This document shows positions 17,681-26,403 of a DNA stretch of 36,125 nt, piece after piece. The DNA comes from Altererythrobacter sp. (lineage in GTDB: Bacteria > Pseudomonadota > Alphaproteobacteria > Sphingomonadales > Sphingomonadaceae): positions 1 to 36,125 of the forward strand of contig JAPSJS010000035.1 of NCBI GenBank assembly GCA_031178065.1, written 5' to 3'. The first letter of the stretch is position 1. Every line of letters begins with the position of its first letter. The notes beneath the pieces are model-generated. The model saw nothing but the letters and a program-made list of their open reading frames with translations, was not told the origin of the DNA and did not search any database. A program made the translations under genes and the position numbers.

Positions 17681-17932
17681 ATGACCGAGGCTGCGCCCGA
17701 AATCGCCGAAATGTCCTTCGAAGATGCGCTGCGCGCGCTGGAGGAGATCGTGAGGAAGCTCGAGGGCGGCGAAGTCCCGCTCGACGATTCGATCACGCTT
17801 TACGAACGCGGCGAGCAGTTGCGCCGGCATTGCCAGGCGCGGCTCGACGCGGCGCAGGCGCGGATCGAGAAAATCGTGACCGGGCCGGACGGGCAGCCGC
17901 GCGGTACCGCACCGTTCGGCGCGGACGGCTAA
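17681..17932 (+). CDS. xseB: Exodeoxyribonuclease VII small subunit
   Basis: The 83-residue small subunit of exonuclease VII, which forms a helical-hairpin collar on XseA. The signature MSFEDALRALEEIVRKLEGG (residues 11-30), followed by EVPLDDSITLYERGEQLRRHCQARL, is unmistakable. The ATG at 17681 is the start; the same open frame extends back to 15284 only as an antisense shadow of purL. One base separates its stop from the GTG of ispA, so the two are cotranscribed and probably coupled, a pairing common in bacteria. The large subunit gene is not in this window. Confidence 0.95.
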   Translation: MTEAAPEIAEMSFEDALRALEEIVRKLEGGEVPLDDSITLYERGEQLRRHCQARLDAAQARIEKIVTGPDGQPRGTAPFGADG

Positions 17933-17933
17933 C

Positions 17934-18842
17934 GTGCAACTGGTCGGCGATCGGGCGGATATTCTTTCCGGAAACCTTGCGCGGGTCCAGCGCGAGGTCG
18001 ACGCCGCGTTCGAAGAGTTCCTTCCCGTTCCCGACGATACCCGCGCGCGTCTGGTCGAGGCGATGCGCTACGCCGCGATCGGCGGCGGCAAGCGGGTTCG
18101 CCCGCTGTTGGTGATGGCGACCGCCGGGATGTACGGCGTCGCACGACAGACGGCAGTGAAGGCCGGATGCGCGGTCGAGGCGATTCACGTCTATTCGCTG
18201 ATCCACGATGACCTGCCGTGCATGGACGACGACGATCTGCGCCACGGCAAGCCCACACTGCACCGGGCTTACGATGAAGCGACCGCAGTGCTCGCCGGCG
18301 ATGCGCTCCACGCGCTCGCCTTCGAGATCCTCTCAATGCCCGAAACCGTCAGCGACCCTTTTTGCCGCGCCGAACTGATCGCTACGCTTGCGGGCGCGAG
18401 CGGCATGGGCGGCATGGCCGGCGGGCAGATGATGGACATGGCCGCCGCCGAGAAGGCCTACGATCTTCGCGCCATCACTCGGCTGCAGCAGCTCAAGACC
18501 GGCGCCCTGCTGACCGCTGCCGTAGAGATGGGTGCGATCCTCGGCCGCGTCCCGGTCGATTCCCGGGGTCACCTGCGCAACTACGCCCGCGATGTGGGTC
18601 TTGCCTTCCAAATCGCCGACGACCTGCTCGATCACGAGGGCGACGAAGCCAAGGCCGGCAAGGCGCTGCGCAAGGACGACCAGAAGGGCAAGCAGACTTT
18701 CGTGACGCTGATGGGCGCCGACAAGGCACGCGACCAGGCACATGCGCTGGTCGAACAGGGGATTGGCCATCTCGCGCCGCACGGCCGCGAGGCCGATCTA
18801 CTGCGCGCGCTGGCGCGGTATATCGTGGAGAGAGACAGGTGA
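17934..18842 (+). CDS. ispA: Farnesyl diphosphate synthase (polyprenyl synthetase)
   Basis: A 302-residue short-chain trans-prenyltransferase making farnesyl (or geranylgeranyl) diphosphate. Both aspartate-rich motifs are intact: the first, DDLPCMDDDD (residues 92-101), with its bulky insertion between Asp pairs typical of bacterial FPP synthases, and the second, DDLLD at about 229-233. GGGKRVRP (residues 50-57) is the pyrophosphate-binding segment. Translation starts at GTG 17934. It follows xseB after one base and overlaps coaD by four bases (GTGA). The common alphaproteobacterial partner dxs is not next to it here. Confidence 0.94.
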   Translation: MQLVGDRADILSGNLARVQREVDAAFEEFLPVPDDTRARLVEAMRYAAIGGGKRVRPLLVMATAGMYGVARQTAVKAGCAVEAIHVYSLIHDDLPCMDDDDLRHGKPTLHRAYDEATAVLAGDALHALAFEILSMPETVSDPFCRAELIATLAGASGMGGMAGGQMMDMAAAEKAYDLRAITRLQQLKTGALLTAAVEMGAILGRVPVDSRGHLRNYARDVGLAFQIADDLLDHEGDEAKAGKALRKDDQKGKQTFVTLMGADKARDQAHALVEQGIGHLAPHGREADLLRALARYIVERDR

Positions 18843-19366
18843 GTGCCAAGGAAGATTCGGAGCGCATTGGCGTATACCCAGGTACGTTCGACCCGATCAC
18901 GCTCGGGCATGCCGATATCATCCGGCGCGGGGCGAAGCTCGTCGACCGGCTGATCATCGGGGTGACGACCAATCCGTCGAAGAACCCGATGTTCTCGCCC
19001 GAGGAACGGATGGAGATGGTGCGGCGCGAGGTTGCCTCGCTCGGGCTCGGCAACGTCGACGTGGTCGGGTTCAACGCGCTGTTGATGAAGTTTGCGCGGG
19101 CGCAGGGCGCAAGCATGATCGTGCGCGGTCTGCGCGCCGTGGCCGACTTCGAATACGAATATCAGATGGCGGGCATGAACCAGCAGCTCGACGACGAGAT
19201 CGAGACGGTGTTCCTGATGGCCGATGTCTCGCTCCAGCCGATCGCGTCGAAGCTGGTTAAAGAGATCGCGCTGTTCGGCGGCGACATCTCCCCCTTCGTC
19301 AGCCCCGCGGTGTGTGACGAGGTGATCGCGCGGGTCGACGAGATCGGACGCCGGGGGGATTACTGA
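18839..19366 (+). CDS. coaD: Phosphopantetheine adenylyltransferase
   Basis: CoaD makes dephospho-CoA from phosphopantetheine and ATP, the penultimate step of CoA synthesis. The 175-residue protein has the nucleotidyltransferase motif YPGTFDPITLGH (T/HxGH at 21-24) and the C-terminal MVRGL-type segment MIVRGLRAVADFEYEYQMAG, followed by LQPIASKLVKEIALFGGD; the last corresponds to the ISSTxVRE loop of other CoaDs. The start is GTG at 18839, overlapping the ispA stop (GTGA), so the open frame upstream of it is not coding. Length is slightly above the usual 160 because of an N-terminal SAKEDSE extension. Confidence 0.94.
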   Translation: MSAKEDSERIGVYPGTFDPITLGHADIIRRGAKLVDRLIIGVTTNPSKNPMFSPEERMEMVRREVASLGLGNVDVVGFNALLMKFARAQGASMIVRGLRAVADFEYEYQMAGMNQQLDDEIETVFLMADVSLQPIASKLVKEIALFGGDISPFVSPAVCDEVIARVDEIGRRGDY

Positions 19367-19401
19367 TCCTTCCTTCGAAATATCCCGCTGCGCATCATTC
19401 A

Positions 19402-19430
19402 TTGAACCGACAGTCCCCCGGCGCTAGACG
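19402..19430 (+). promoter_or_regulatory. Candidate promoter for the cyclophilin gene
   Basis: TTGAAC at 19402-19407 and TAGACG at 19425-19430 are separated by exactly 17 bases in the 98-base gap between coaD and the peptidyl-prolyl isomerase gene. The same -10 hexamer appears in the rpsD candidate promoter at 26326-26331. Support is by eye only. Confidence 0.4.
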
Positions 19431-19464
19431 CTGCCGCCGAAGCTGCCTGAAAGACGGAATACTC

Positions 19465-20217
19465 ATGATCAGACGCCTGATTGCCGCCGGCGCCCTGCTG
19501 TCGCTTATTGCCGCCCCCACCATCGCCGCCGCTCAGGACGACGATGCGCTGGAGGACTCTGCGGCCGCGATGGAAGAGGATGCCACCGCGCAAGCAGCGG
19601 CCGCGCCGGTCTACGCGCCGATCAACTACAACATCCAGGAGGACCGGGAGAACATCCTCCTGCTCGATCTCTCGACCGGACAGCGCGTCGCGATCCGTCT
19701 GATGCCGAGCTGGGCCCCCAACCATATCGAGCGGATCAAAACGCTGGCCCGGCAGGGCTTCTACGACGGCGTTATCTTCCACCGCGTGATCGACGGCTTC
19801 ATGGCGCAGACGGGCGATCCGACGGGCACGGGGCAGGGTGGCTCGCAGCTCCCCGATCTGGAGGAAGAGTTCAATCCGATGCCGCACTTGCGCGGCACCG
19901 TCGCAATGGCGCGCGCGCAGTCGGAGGACAGCGCCAACAGTCAGTTTTTCATCGTCTTCTATCCGCGCTTCAGCCTCGATAAGCGCTACACCAACTTCGG
20001 CCGTGTGATTGTGGGCATGGATGCAGTCGACGCGATCGAACGGGGCGAACCGCCGGCCAATCCGACCACGATCCTCCAGGCCTCGATCGCCGCCGACAAC
20101 AAGCCGCAGCGCATGCCGCTCCCGGCCGCACCGCAGGCGCAGGCTCAGGAGATTACCGCCGACATGCTGAACACGCCGACGAGCGAAGCGCCGGCGGGCG
20201 TGCCGGTCGAGGAATAG
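19465..20217 (+). CDS. Periplasmic cyclophilin-type peptidyl-prolyl cis-trans isomerase
   Basis: A 250-residue secreted PPIase. Residues 1-24 form a signal peptide (MIRRLIAAGALLSLIAAPTIAAAQ). An acidic/alanine-rich linker follows, then the cyclophilin domain from about residue 65: GFYDGVIFHRVIDGFMAQTG carries the catalytic Arg (FHRV), and GGSQLPDLEEEF, RGTVAMARAQSEDSANSQFFI and FGRVIVGMDAVDAI are the usual core segments. A low-complexity APQAQAQEITADM tail ends the protein. The start at 19465 fits the signal peptide; an upstream ATG at 19402 would spoil it. It should assist folding of exported proteins. It lies between coaD and queA on the same strand. Confidence 0.92.
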   Translation: MIRRLIAAGALLSLIAAPTIAAAQDDDALEDSAAAMEEDATAQAAAAPVYAPINYNIQEDRENILLLDLSTGQRVAIRLMPSWAPNHIERIKTLARQGFYDGVIFHRVIDGFMAQTGDPTGTGQGGSQLPDLEEEFNPMPHLRGTVAMARAQSEDSANSQFFIVFYPRFSLDKRYTNFGRVIVGMDAVDAIERGEPPANPTTILQASIAADNKPQRMPLPAAPQAQAQEITADMLNTPTSEAPAGVPVEE

Positions 20218-20284
20218 CCGCCGGATATTCCGCGTCCCTCTTCGCGGGGGTGACGAAGCGCGTGCGCCAGTTTAAGCGCGCGCG

Positions 20285-21316
20285 ATGCGTGTCGACCTCT
20301 TCGATTTCGAACTTCCCCAGGATCTGATCGCGCTGCGCCCTGCGGTGCCGCGCGATTCCGCGCGCATGCTGGTGGTGCGCGGCGAGGGCGCCTTTGCAGA
20401 TCACATCGTGCGCGATCTGCCCGACCTGCTCGAGCCGGGCGACGTGCTCGTGTTCAACGACACGCGCGTCATTCCCGCGCAGCTCGAGGGTATCCGAGGT
20501 GAGGCGCGGATCGGAGCGACGCTGCACAAGCGGATCGACCTTAGGCGCTGGCAGGCCTTCGTGCGCAACGCCAAGCGCTTGCGCGAGGGCGACCGGATCG
20601 AATTCGGCGCGGGTGTGACAGCCATTGCCGAGGCGCGCCACGACGATGGCAGCTTCACCCTCGCATTCGAGGGTGAGGAGCCGGTCGAAGTGCTGCTCGA
20701 ACGCGCGGGCCGCATGCCGCTGCCGCCCTATATCGCTCAGCGTCGAGAGACCGACGAGCGCGATCGGGCGGACTACCAGACCATGTTCGCCGCGCGCGAC
20801 GGCGCCGTGGCAGCGCCCACCGCGGCGCTCCATTTCACACCCGAGCTGCTTGCCCGCCTCGAACAGCGCGGCGTCACCACCGAGACGCTGACGCTGCACG
20901 TCGGCGCGGGCACGTTCCTGCCGGTCAAGGCCGCGGACACTGACGAGCACCGAATGCACGCCGAATGGGGACGGATCGACGCGGCGACGGCGGACCGGCT
21001 CAACGCCGCGCGGCAAAACCGCCGACGCGTGATTGCGGTGGGCACGACCAGCTTGCGCCTGCTGGAGAGCGCAGCGGGGAAGGGTGGCACGATCCACGCC
21101 TTCGAAGGCGATACCGCAATCTTCATCACCCCCGGCTACGCCTTCCGCGCCATCGACGGGCTGATGACCAACTTCCACCTGCCGAAATCGACCCTTTTCA
21201 TGCTGGTCAGCGCGCTGATGGGGCGGGAGCGGATGCAGACGGCATACGCTCACGCGGTCGCGGAAAAGTATCGCTTCTACAGCTATGGGGATTCCTCGCT
21301 GCTGCTGCCCGATTAA
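20285..21316 (+). CDS. queA: S-adenosylmethionine:tRNA ribosyltransferase-isomerase
   Basis: QueA converts 7-aminomethyl-7-deazaguanine in tRNA to epoxyqueuosine using the ribosyl part of SAM. The 343-residue product has the standard opening [19 protein letters not shown], a [14 protein letters not shown] segment, and the core motifs [16 protein letters not shown] and [10 protein letters not shown], with [20 protein letters not shown] near the C-terminus. Length is standard. It is followed after 41 bases by an ABC-type exporter rather than directly by tgt, which is 2.8 kb downstream on the same strand. No anomaly is seen in the protein. Confidence 0.96.
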   Translation: MRVDLFDFELPQDLIALRPAVPRDSARMLVVRGEGAFADHIVRDLPDLLEPGDVLVFNDTRVIPAQLEGIRGEARIGATLHKRIDLRRWQAFVRNAKRLREGDRIEFGAGVTAIAEARHDDGSFTLAFEGEEPVEVLLERAGRMPLPPYIAQRRETDERDRADYQTMFAARDGAVAAPTAALHFTPELLARLEQRGVTTETLTLHVGAGTFLPVKAADTDEHRMHAEWGRIDAATADRLNAARQNRRRVIAVGTTSLRLLESAAGKGGTIHAFEGDTAIFITPGYAFRAIDGLMTNFHLPKSTLFMLVSALMGRERMQTAYAHAVAEKYRFYSYGDSSLLLPD

Positions 21317-21357
21317 CACTTGGCAAGTGCGGCCGTTGCGGCAATGTTCCGCAGCCC

Positions 21358-22311
21358 ATGGAACCGATTCCCCAACCCATTCTCGACATCCGCGGGCTGA
21401 CCAAAGTCTATCCCGGCGGCCTCAAGGCGCTCGACAACGTCGATCTAGAGATCCGGAAGGGCGAGATCTTTGCGCTGCTCGGTCCAAACGGGGCAGGCAA
21501 GACCACGCTGATCGGGGCGGTCTGCGGCATGGTCCGCATCAGCTCCGGCACGATCAACGCGTTCGGCGAAGACCTTTCGCGCCACTGGCGCAGTGCGCGC
21601 CAGCGGATCGGGCTGGTTCCCCAGGAGCTCGGCTTCGACATGTTCGATACGGTCGAACGCCAGGTCGGTTATTCGCGCGGTCTGTTCGGCCGTGCGCCCG
21701 ACGCGAACCGGATCGAAGAAGTGCTTCGTTCGCTGAGTCTGTGGGACAAGCGGGGCGAGGAAATTCGCAAGCTTTCGGGCGGGATGAAGCGCCGCGTGCT
21801 GATCGCCAAGGCGCTCGCGCACGATCCCGAACTGCTGTTCCTCGACGAACCGACCGCCGGCGTCGACGTCGAGCTGCGGCGGGACATGTGGCGCCAGATC
21901 GGCGCGCTGCGCGAACAGGGCGTAACCGTCATCCTCACCACGCACTATCTCGAGGAGGCCGAGGAGATGGCCGACCGTGTGGGCGTGATCGACAAGGGCC
22001 GGCTGCTGCTGGTCGATGAGAAGGATGCGATGATGCGGCGCCTTGGCCGAACGGAGGCCCATTTCGCGCTCGCGGCGCAACTGCCCGAGCTCCCGCCCGT
22101 GCTGCGCGACTATCCGGTCACCCTCTCCGACGATGGACGAACGCTGTGCTACCGCGGCGGCGACGGGACCGGGAAGGGCAAGGCGGAAGTCGCGGCGGTG
22201 GCGACTGCCCTCGTTCAAAGCGGCATCGTATTCACCGCGCTCGACCAAAAGGAATCGAGTTTGGAAGACATCTTCGTCGATCTGGTAGAGCGGCAGGGAC
22301 TGGCAGCATGA
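21358..22311 (+). CDS. ABC transporter ATP-binding protein (ABC-2 exporter type)
   Basis: A 317-residue ATPase of the DrrA/YadG/CcmA-like exporter group. It has Walker A GPNGAGKTT (residues 42-50), a Q-loop in IGLVPQELGFD, signature LSGGMKRRVLIAKAL (near 139), Walker B LLFLDEP (near 160) and the H-loop TTHYLEEAEEMADR. A C-terminal domain of about 90 residues follows, ending SLEDIFVDLVERQG, typical of this group. The ATG at 21358 is the first plausible start, though its ribosome-binding site is weak. It overlaps the permease gene by four bases (ATGA), so the pair is translationally coupled. Substrate is unknown; relatives export drugs, polysaccharides or lipids. Confidence 0.92.
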   Translation: MEPIPQPILDIRGLTKVYPGGLKALDNVDLEIRKGEIFALLGPNGAGKTTLIGAVCGMVRISSGTINAFGEDLSRHWRSARQRIGLVPQELGFDMFDTVERQVGYSRGLFGRAPDANRIEEVLRSLSLWDKRGEEIRKLSGGMKRRVLIAKALAHDPELLFLDEPTAGVDVELRRDMWRQIGALREQGVTVILTTHYLEEAEEMADRVGVIDKGRLLLVDEKDAMMRRLGRTEAHFALAAQLPELPPVLRDYPVTLSDDGRTLCYRGGDGTGKGKAEVAAVATALVQSGIVFTALDQKESSLEDIFVDLVERQGLAA

Positions 22312-23072
22312 TCAACTGGCGTTCCACTTTCGCGATCTACCGCAACGAGCTGTCGCGCTTCCGCCGCACGGTGTTCGGTTCGATCGTCTCGCCCGTGCTG
22401 ACCACGAGCCTCTATTTCATCGTGTTCGGCGCCGCGATCGGCGGGCGAATCAACGAGGTCGACGGTGTAGCTTATGGTGCGTTCATCGTGCCTGGCTTGC
22501 TGATGCTGACACTGCTGTCCGAAAGCACCAGCAACGCCAGCTTCGGCATCTACATGCCGAAATTCACCGGCGCGATCTACGAGCTGCTCTCCGCGCCCGT
22601 CGGCGTTGCGGAGACGCTGCTCGGCTTCGTGGGGGCGGCGGCGACCAAGAGCCTGATCCTCGCTGCGATCATTCTCACCACCGCGATGCTGTTCGTCGAT
22701 TACACGATCGCGCATCCGCTGTTCGCGCTGGTTTACATCATGCTCGTGGCGGCGAGCTTCTCGCTGCTCGGCTTTATCCTCGGCGTCTGGGCCGAAGGGT
22801 TCGAGAAGCTGCAGATGGTCCCGCTGCTGATCCTGACTCCGCTGACCTTCCTTGGCGGCACGTTCTACTCGATCGACATGCTGCCGAGCCCTTGGGACAA
22901 GATCGCGCTGGCGAATCCGATCGTCTATCTCGTCAATGGGTTGCGCTGGACGTTCTACGGCCAGTCCGACGTGTCGATCAGCGTCTCGCTCGGCCTGACA
23001 CTGGCGTTCCTCGCAATCTGCGTGGCAGTCATCGCAGTGATCTTCCGCACGGGCTGGCGCCTCCGGTCATGA
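22308..23072 (+). CDS. ABC-2 type transporter permease
   Basis: A 254-residue inner-membrane permease with about six hydrophobic helices, the ABC-2 layout of YadH-like proteins. The N-terminal cytoplasmic segment INWRSTFAIYRNELSRFRR precedes the first helix. The conserved PLTFLGGTFYSIDMLP segment precedes the last helices, matching the ABC-2 signature region, and PIVYLVNGLRW is also characteristic. It forms a half-transporter that would dimerise with two copies of the upstream ATPase. The start ATG overlaps the ATPase stop (ATGA). The DUF481 gene begins 20 bases downstream, so the exporter and an outer-membrane protein may work in one export route; that is inference. Confidence 0.92.
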   Translation: MINWRSTFAIYRNELSRFRRTVFGSIVSPVLTTSLYFIVFGAAIGGRINEVDGVAYGAFIVPGLLMLTLLSESTSNASFGIYMPKFTGAIYELLSAPVGVAETLLGFVGAAATKSLILAAIILTTAMLFVDYTIAHPLFALVYIMLVAASFSLLGFILGVWAEGFEKLQMVPLLILTPLTFLGGTFYSIDMLPSPWDKIALANPIVYLVNGLRWTFYGQSDVSISVSLGLTLAFLAICVAVIAVIFRTGWRLRS

Positions 23073-23092
23073 CGCGCTAACCCGACGCCGCG

Positions 23093-24166
23093 ATGTTCCA
23101 ACGATCTCCTCTATGTGTCGCGGCCGGCGTCGCCGCTGTTGTTCTCGCGTCTTCATCGGCTGCGGCCCAAACCGCGGTGCAGAATGACGGGATAGCGCTC
23201 GCGCCCGTTGAGTCCGCCCCTCTGCCGGTGGGCGAAATTCAGTCCGTGGTGGAATCTCCGCCTACCGCCGAGGAGGTTTCGAATATCCCCGGCGGCGTGC
23301 GCGCGATGATCAACGCCGCGATGAAGACGAACGACAAGGGCAAGATTGAAACTGTGCTCGCCCTCGCTCGCCAAGCCGCACCCCAGGGTGACGGAGAGAT
23401 CAAGGTAATCGAGACTGCCTGGCGAGCGGACGTTGCCGAGAAGGCGAGGCTCGCGCGCGAGGCGGAGACGCACAAGATCCGCGAGGCCGGTCTGTTCGAG
23501 CTGTGGAGCGGGGAGGGCCAGCTCGGCGGATTCCAAGCCAGCGGCAACAGCAACAATATCGGGCTGTCTGCGGGCCTTAAGCTCAAGCGCCAGGGCCTGG
23601 ACTGGAGCCACTCGCTGCGCGCAACGGCCGACTATCAGCGCTCCAACGGCGTGACGAGCCGTGAGCAGTTCCTGTTCGCCTACGAACCCCGCTACCAGGT
23701 CAAAGACGAGCTGTTCGTCTACGGTCTCGCCCAATATGAGCGCAACAAGCTGCAGGGCTTTACCGGCCGATACGCGATTTCCGGAGGGATCGGCTATCAG
23801 GTCGCGAACAGCGGTGACCTGAAGCTGTCGGTCAAGGCAGGTCCGGCGCTGCGGGTCACGAATTTTACGATCGAGGAGGACGAGACCCGCCTCGCGGCGC
23901 TGTTCGGGTTGGACTTCGACTGGAAGATCGCGGAGCGGCTCTCGTTCACCCAGGATGCGAACATGGTCGCCGAAACCGGTGGTCAAGCAACGGTCATCGT
24001 TGATTCGTCCCGCACCACGCTCAATCTTGTCAGCGGGCTCGACGCGAAGGTCAGCGACCGGCTGCGTTCACGCATCACTTATGCCGTGGACTACGACAGC
24101 AAGCCGCCAGAAGGCAAAGTCTCGACCGACACGGTCACGCGTTTGACGCTCGTCTACGACTTCTAA
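23093..24166 (+). CDS. DUF481-family outer-membrane protein
   Basis: A 357-residue protein with a signal peptide (residues 1-25, LASSSAAAQ cleavage region). An N-terminal periplasmic segment of about 110 residues ([21 protein letters not shown], then charged helices rich in Lys/Glu) precedes a DUF481 domain from about residue 140: [21 protein letters not shown] starts the barrel, followed by alternating amphipathic strands. It ends in an aromatic residue (LTLVYDF), the usual C-terminal signature for outer-membrane beta-barrel insertion. DUF481 proteins (E. coli YdiY is one) lack a defined function. The stop overlaps the tgt start by one base (TAATG), so tgt translation probably depends on this gene. 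Confidence 0.85.
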   Translation: MFQRSPLCVAAGVAAVVLASSSAAAQTAVQNDGIALAPVESAPLPVGEIQSVVESPPTAEEVSNIPGGVRAMINAAMKTNDKGKIETVLALARQAAPQGDGEIKVIETAWRADVAEKARLAREAETHKIREAGLFELWSGEGQLGGFQASGNSNNIGLSAGLKLKRQGLDWSHSLRATADYQRSNGVTSREQFLFAYEPRYQVKDELFVYGLAQYERNKLQGFTGRYAISGGIGYQVANSGDLKLSVKAGPALRVTNFTIEEDETRLAALFGLDFDWKIAERLSFTQDANMVAETGGQATVIVDSSRTTLNLVSGLDAKVSDRLRSRITYAVDYDSKPPEGKVSTDTVTRLTLVYDF

Positions 24167-25296
24167 TGACCGGACCTCGGTTCGATTTTCGCGTCGACGC
24201 CGTCGACGGCAAGGCGCGTACCGGCCGTATCGCGATGCGGCGCGGCGAGATCCGCACGCCCGCGTTCATGCCGGTCGGCACCGCGGCGACGGTCAAGGCG
24301 ATGAAGCCGGAGACGGTGCGCCAAACGGGCGCCGATATCATCCTCGGCAATACCTATCACCTGATGTTGCGCCCGGGTGCGGAGCGGGTCGCGCGGCTCG
24401 GCGGTCTGCACGCCTTCATGAACTGGCCGCGGCCGATCCTGACCGACAGCGGCGGTTATCAGGTTATGAGCCTTTCGGATTTGCGCAAGCTGACCGAGCA
24501 GGGGGTGGAGTTCCGCAGCCATATCGACGGTTCGAAGCACATGCTCACGCCCGAACGGTCGATGGAGATCCAGCGCCTGCTCGGCTCCGACATCGTCATG
24601 GCATTCGACGAGTGTCCGCGCGCCGATCGCCCGCGTGACGAGATCGCGGCCTCCATGGAATTGTCCATGCGATGGGCGAGGCGGAGCCGTGAGGCCTTCG
24701 ATGCCGGCGGGGCGCACGCGGAAGGGGCGGCTCTCTTCGGCATCCAGCAGGGAGCGTTGGACGAGGAACTGCGCCGCCAGTCGGCCGAGACGCTGACCGA
24801 GATCGGATTCGACGGTTATGCCGTGGGTGGTCTCGCGGTGGGCGAGGGGCAGGAAGCGATGTTCGCCACGCTCGACTTCGCGCCGGAGATGCTGCCCGAG
24901 GACAAGCCGCGCTATCTGATGGGCGTTGGAAAGCCTGACGATCTGGTCGGTGCCGTAGAGCGCGGGATCGACATGTTCGACTGCGTTCTGCCGACCCGAT
25001 CGGGCCGGAACGGCCAAGCCTTTACCTGGACGGGGCCCCTGAACCTCCGGAACGCGCGCCACGCGGAAGACATGGATCCGCTAGATCCGCGCTGCACCTG
25101 CTCGGTCTGCGGAACCTACTCGCGCGCCTATCTCCATCACCTGCAGAAGGCAGGCGAGATTCTCGGCGCAATGCTCGTCACCGAGCACAACCTCGCGTTC
25201 TACCAGCAATTGATGCAGGCCATGCGCGAGGCAATTGCCGATGGGCGCTTTGCGGCCTTTGCCGCCGAGTTCCGGCGAGACTATTTCGTCGGGTGA
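24166..25296 (+). CDS. tgt: Queuine tRNA-ribosyltransferase (tRNA-guanine transglycosylase)
   Basis: Tgt swaps guanine-34 for preQ1 in tRNAs with GUN anticodons, the step before QueA. The 376-residue product contains [12 protein letters not shown] with the general-acid/base Asp (D94), [16 protein letters not shown], and [18 protein letters not shown], whose D272 is the expected nucleophile by alignment with the well-studied Zymomonas enzyme (D102/D280 there). The zinc site is [20 protein letters not shown] at 24166 overlaps the DUF481 stop by one base. The 3' end overlaps the convergent small gene at 25281 by 16 bases. It is complete and of normal length. Confidence 0.96.
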   Translation: MTGPRFDFRVDAVDGKARTGRIAMRRGEIRTPAFMPVGTAATVKAMKPETVRQTGADIILGNTYHLMLRPGAERVARLGGLHAFMNWPRPILTDSGGYQVMSLSDLRKLTEQGVEFRSHIDGSKHMLTPERSMEIQRLLGSDIVMAFDECPRADRPRDEIAASMELSMRWARRSREAFDAGGAHAEGAALFGIQQGALDEELRRQSAETLTEIGFDGYAVGGLAVGEGQEAMFATLDFAPEMLPEDKPRYLMGVGKPDDLVGAVERGIDMFDCVLPTRSGRNGQAFTWTGPLNLRNARHAEDMDPLDPRCTCSVCGTYSRAYLHHLQKAGEILGAMLVTEHNLAFYQQLMQAMREAIADGRFAAFAAEFRRDYFVG

Positions 25297-25463
25297 TCCG
25301 GAGACTCGAGCGCTTCAAGGCTGGTGCCAGGGTAGGCCACGAAGCGGCCGGTCATCTGCTCCAGGAAGCCCGCGCCGATGGAGTTGGCGAAGAGCTGAGC
25401 CTGCTTGAGATCGGGGTACCACTTGCCCTTGCGGTGAGGAGTTATGAAACGGTACTTTGTCAT
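25281..25463 (-). CDS. Small conserved-looking protein of unknown function (60 residues)
   Basis: I do not recognise a family. The 60-residue protein begins [20 protein letters not shown] and is basic at the N-terminus, aromatic-rich and without a membrane segment; a short amphipathic helix ([16 protein letters not shown]) follows, then FVAYPG. The ATG at 25463 has a clear GGAG ribosome-binding site five bases upstream, and the composition is coherent, so I consider it real rather than a shadow. It is convergent with tgt, overlapping its last 16 bases, and lies beyond the rpsD terminator, so it needs its own promoter in 25464-25527. No function can be inferred. Confidence 0.6.
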   Translation of the reverse strand: MTKYRFITPHRKGKWYPDLKQAQLFANSIGAGFLEQMTGRFVAYPGTSLEALESPDHPTK

Positions 25464-25527
25464 AGCTCCAGGGAAATTCGCAAACCGGCGCCAGGTTCCT
25501 AAGCTTTTGTAATCTTGCGATGAATAG

Positions 25528-25557
25528 AAAAAGGGCGGCCCCGCGGGGCCGCCCTTT
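25528..25557 (-). terminator. Intrinsic terminator of rpsD
   Basis: GGGCGGCCCC (25533-25542) and GGGGCCGCCC (25545-25554) form a perfect 10-base-pair stem around a two-base centre, extended by AAA/TTT. On the minus strand it is followed by five thymidines (25532-25528). It lies 25 bases after the rpsD stop. The plus strand also has TTTCTT after it, so it may act in both directions. Confidence 0.9.
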
Positions 25558-25581
25558 CTTGTTCCGTAACCGGAAATCGGA

Positions 25582-26196
25582 TCAACGCGAATAGAACTCG
25601 ACGACCAGGTTCGGTTCCATGGTTACCGGGTAAGGGACCTCGTCCAGCGTGGGAACGCGGGTGTAGGTGATCTTGTCGGTGCCGTCGGGGGCAACGTAGT
25701 CTGGGATGTCGCGCTCTGCCAGGCTCTGCGCTTCGATCACCAGCGCCATCTCCTTGGCTTTGTCGCCCAGGCTGATGACGTCGCCAACGTTGATGCGGCG
25801 GCTCGCGATGTTGCACTTCACACCGTTCACGCGAATGTGCCCGTGGTTGACGATCTGGCGCGCGGAGAAGATCGTCGGAGCGAACTTCGCGCGATAGACG
25901 ACCATGTCCAGACGGCGTTCGAGTAGGCCGATCAGATTCTGACTGGTATCGCCCTTCATGCTCGACGCTTCCTGATAGGTGCGCTTGAACTGCTTCTCGG
26001 TCACGTCGCCGTAGTAGCCCTTCAGCTTCTGCTTGGCGCGCAGCTGAAGGCCATAATCGCTCACCTTGCCCTTGCGACGCTGGCCGTGCTGGCCGGGGCC
26101 GTAGGAACGCCTGTTGATCGGGGAATTCGGACGACCCCAGATGTTCTCGCCCATCCGGCGGTCGAGTTTGTGCTTGGCGCTCTTGCGCTTCGACAT
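25582..26196 (-). CDS. rpsD: 30S ribosomal protein S4
   Basis: S4 is a primary 16S rRNA-binding protein that nucleates assembly of the small-subunit body. The 204-residue product starts [20 protein letters not shown] (the usual alphaproteobacterial N-terminus), with the S4 RNA-binding domain [20 protein letters not shown], then [14 protein letters not shown]. The ATG at 26196 is chosen; an in-frame ATG at 26226 would add ten non-family residues and overlaps the leader hairpin. It is monocistronic, with a candidate promoter at 26326-26353, a structured leader and a strong terminator. In many bacteria S4 represses its own mRNA; whether that happens here is unknown. Confidence 0.97.
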   Translation of the reverse strand: MSKRKSAKHKLDRRMGENIWGRPNSPINRRSYGPGQHGQRRKGKVSDYGLQLRAKQKLKGYYGDVTEKQFKRTYQEASSMKGDTSQNLIGLLERRLDMVVYRAKFAPTIFSARQIVNHGHIRVNGVKCNIASRRINVGDVISLGDKAKEMALVIEAQSLAERDIPDYVAPDGTDKITYTRVPTLDEVPYPVTMEPNLVVEFYSR

Positions 26197-26220
26197 ATGT
26201 CGCGTCCTTCGATTTGCTGT

Positions 26221-26239
26221 CGCCACCCCAGTGGTGGCG
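26221..26239 (-). promoter_or_regulatory. Hairpin in the rpsD leader
   Basis: CGCCACC (26221-26227) pairs perfectly with GGTGGCG (26233-26239) around a five-base loop, 25-43 bases upstream of the rpsD start on the minus strand. There is no thymidine run, so it is not a terminator. It is a plausible autoregulatory or mRNA-stabilising structure. Confidence 0.5.
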
Positions 26240-26325
26240 CTTCAACCCGGCATCGCCCGCCTGACCCATTCGTCAGACGCGGCCACCGCTTCACCGGGAT
26301 GCGGGGCCAAATTCGCGAAGGCGCG

Positions 26326-26353
26326 CGTCTAGCAGGATTGTCCGAGGCGTCAA
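26326..26353 (-). promoter_or_regulatory. Candidate sigma-70 promoter of rpsD
   Basis: TTGACG (26353-26348) and TAGACG (26331-26326) are separated by 16 bases on the minus strand. Transcription would start near 26319, giving a leader of about 120 bases that includes the hairpin at 26221-26239. The -35 is near consensus. Confidence 0.45.
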
Positions 26354-26403
26354 GCACGCGATGGGCGCTCGACAAAACCGGTCGCGCGGGGCAGGGCGCG
26401 CGC

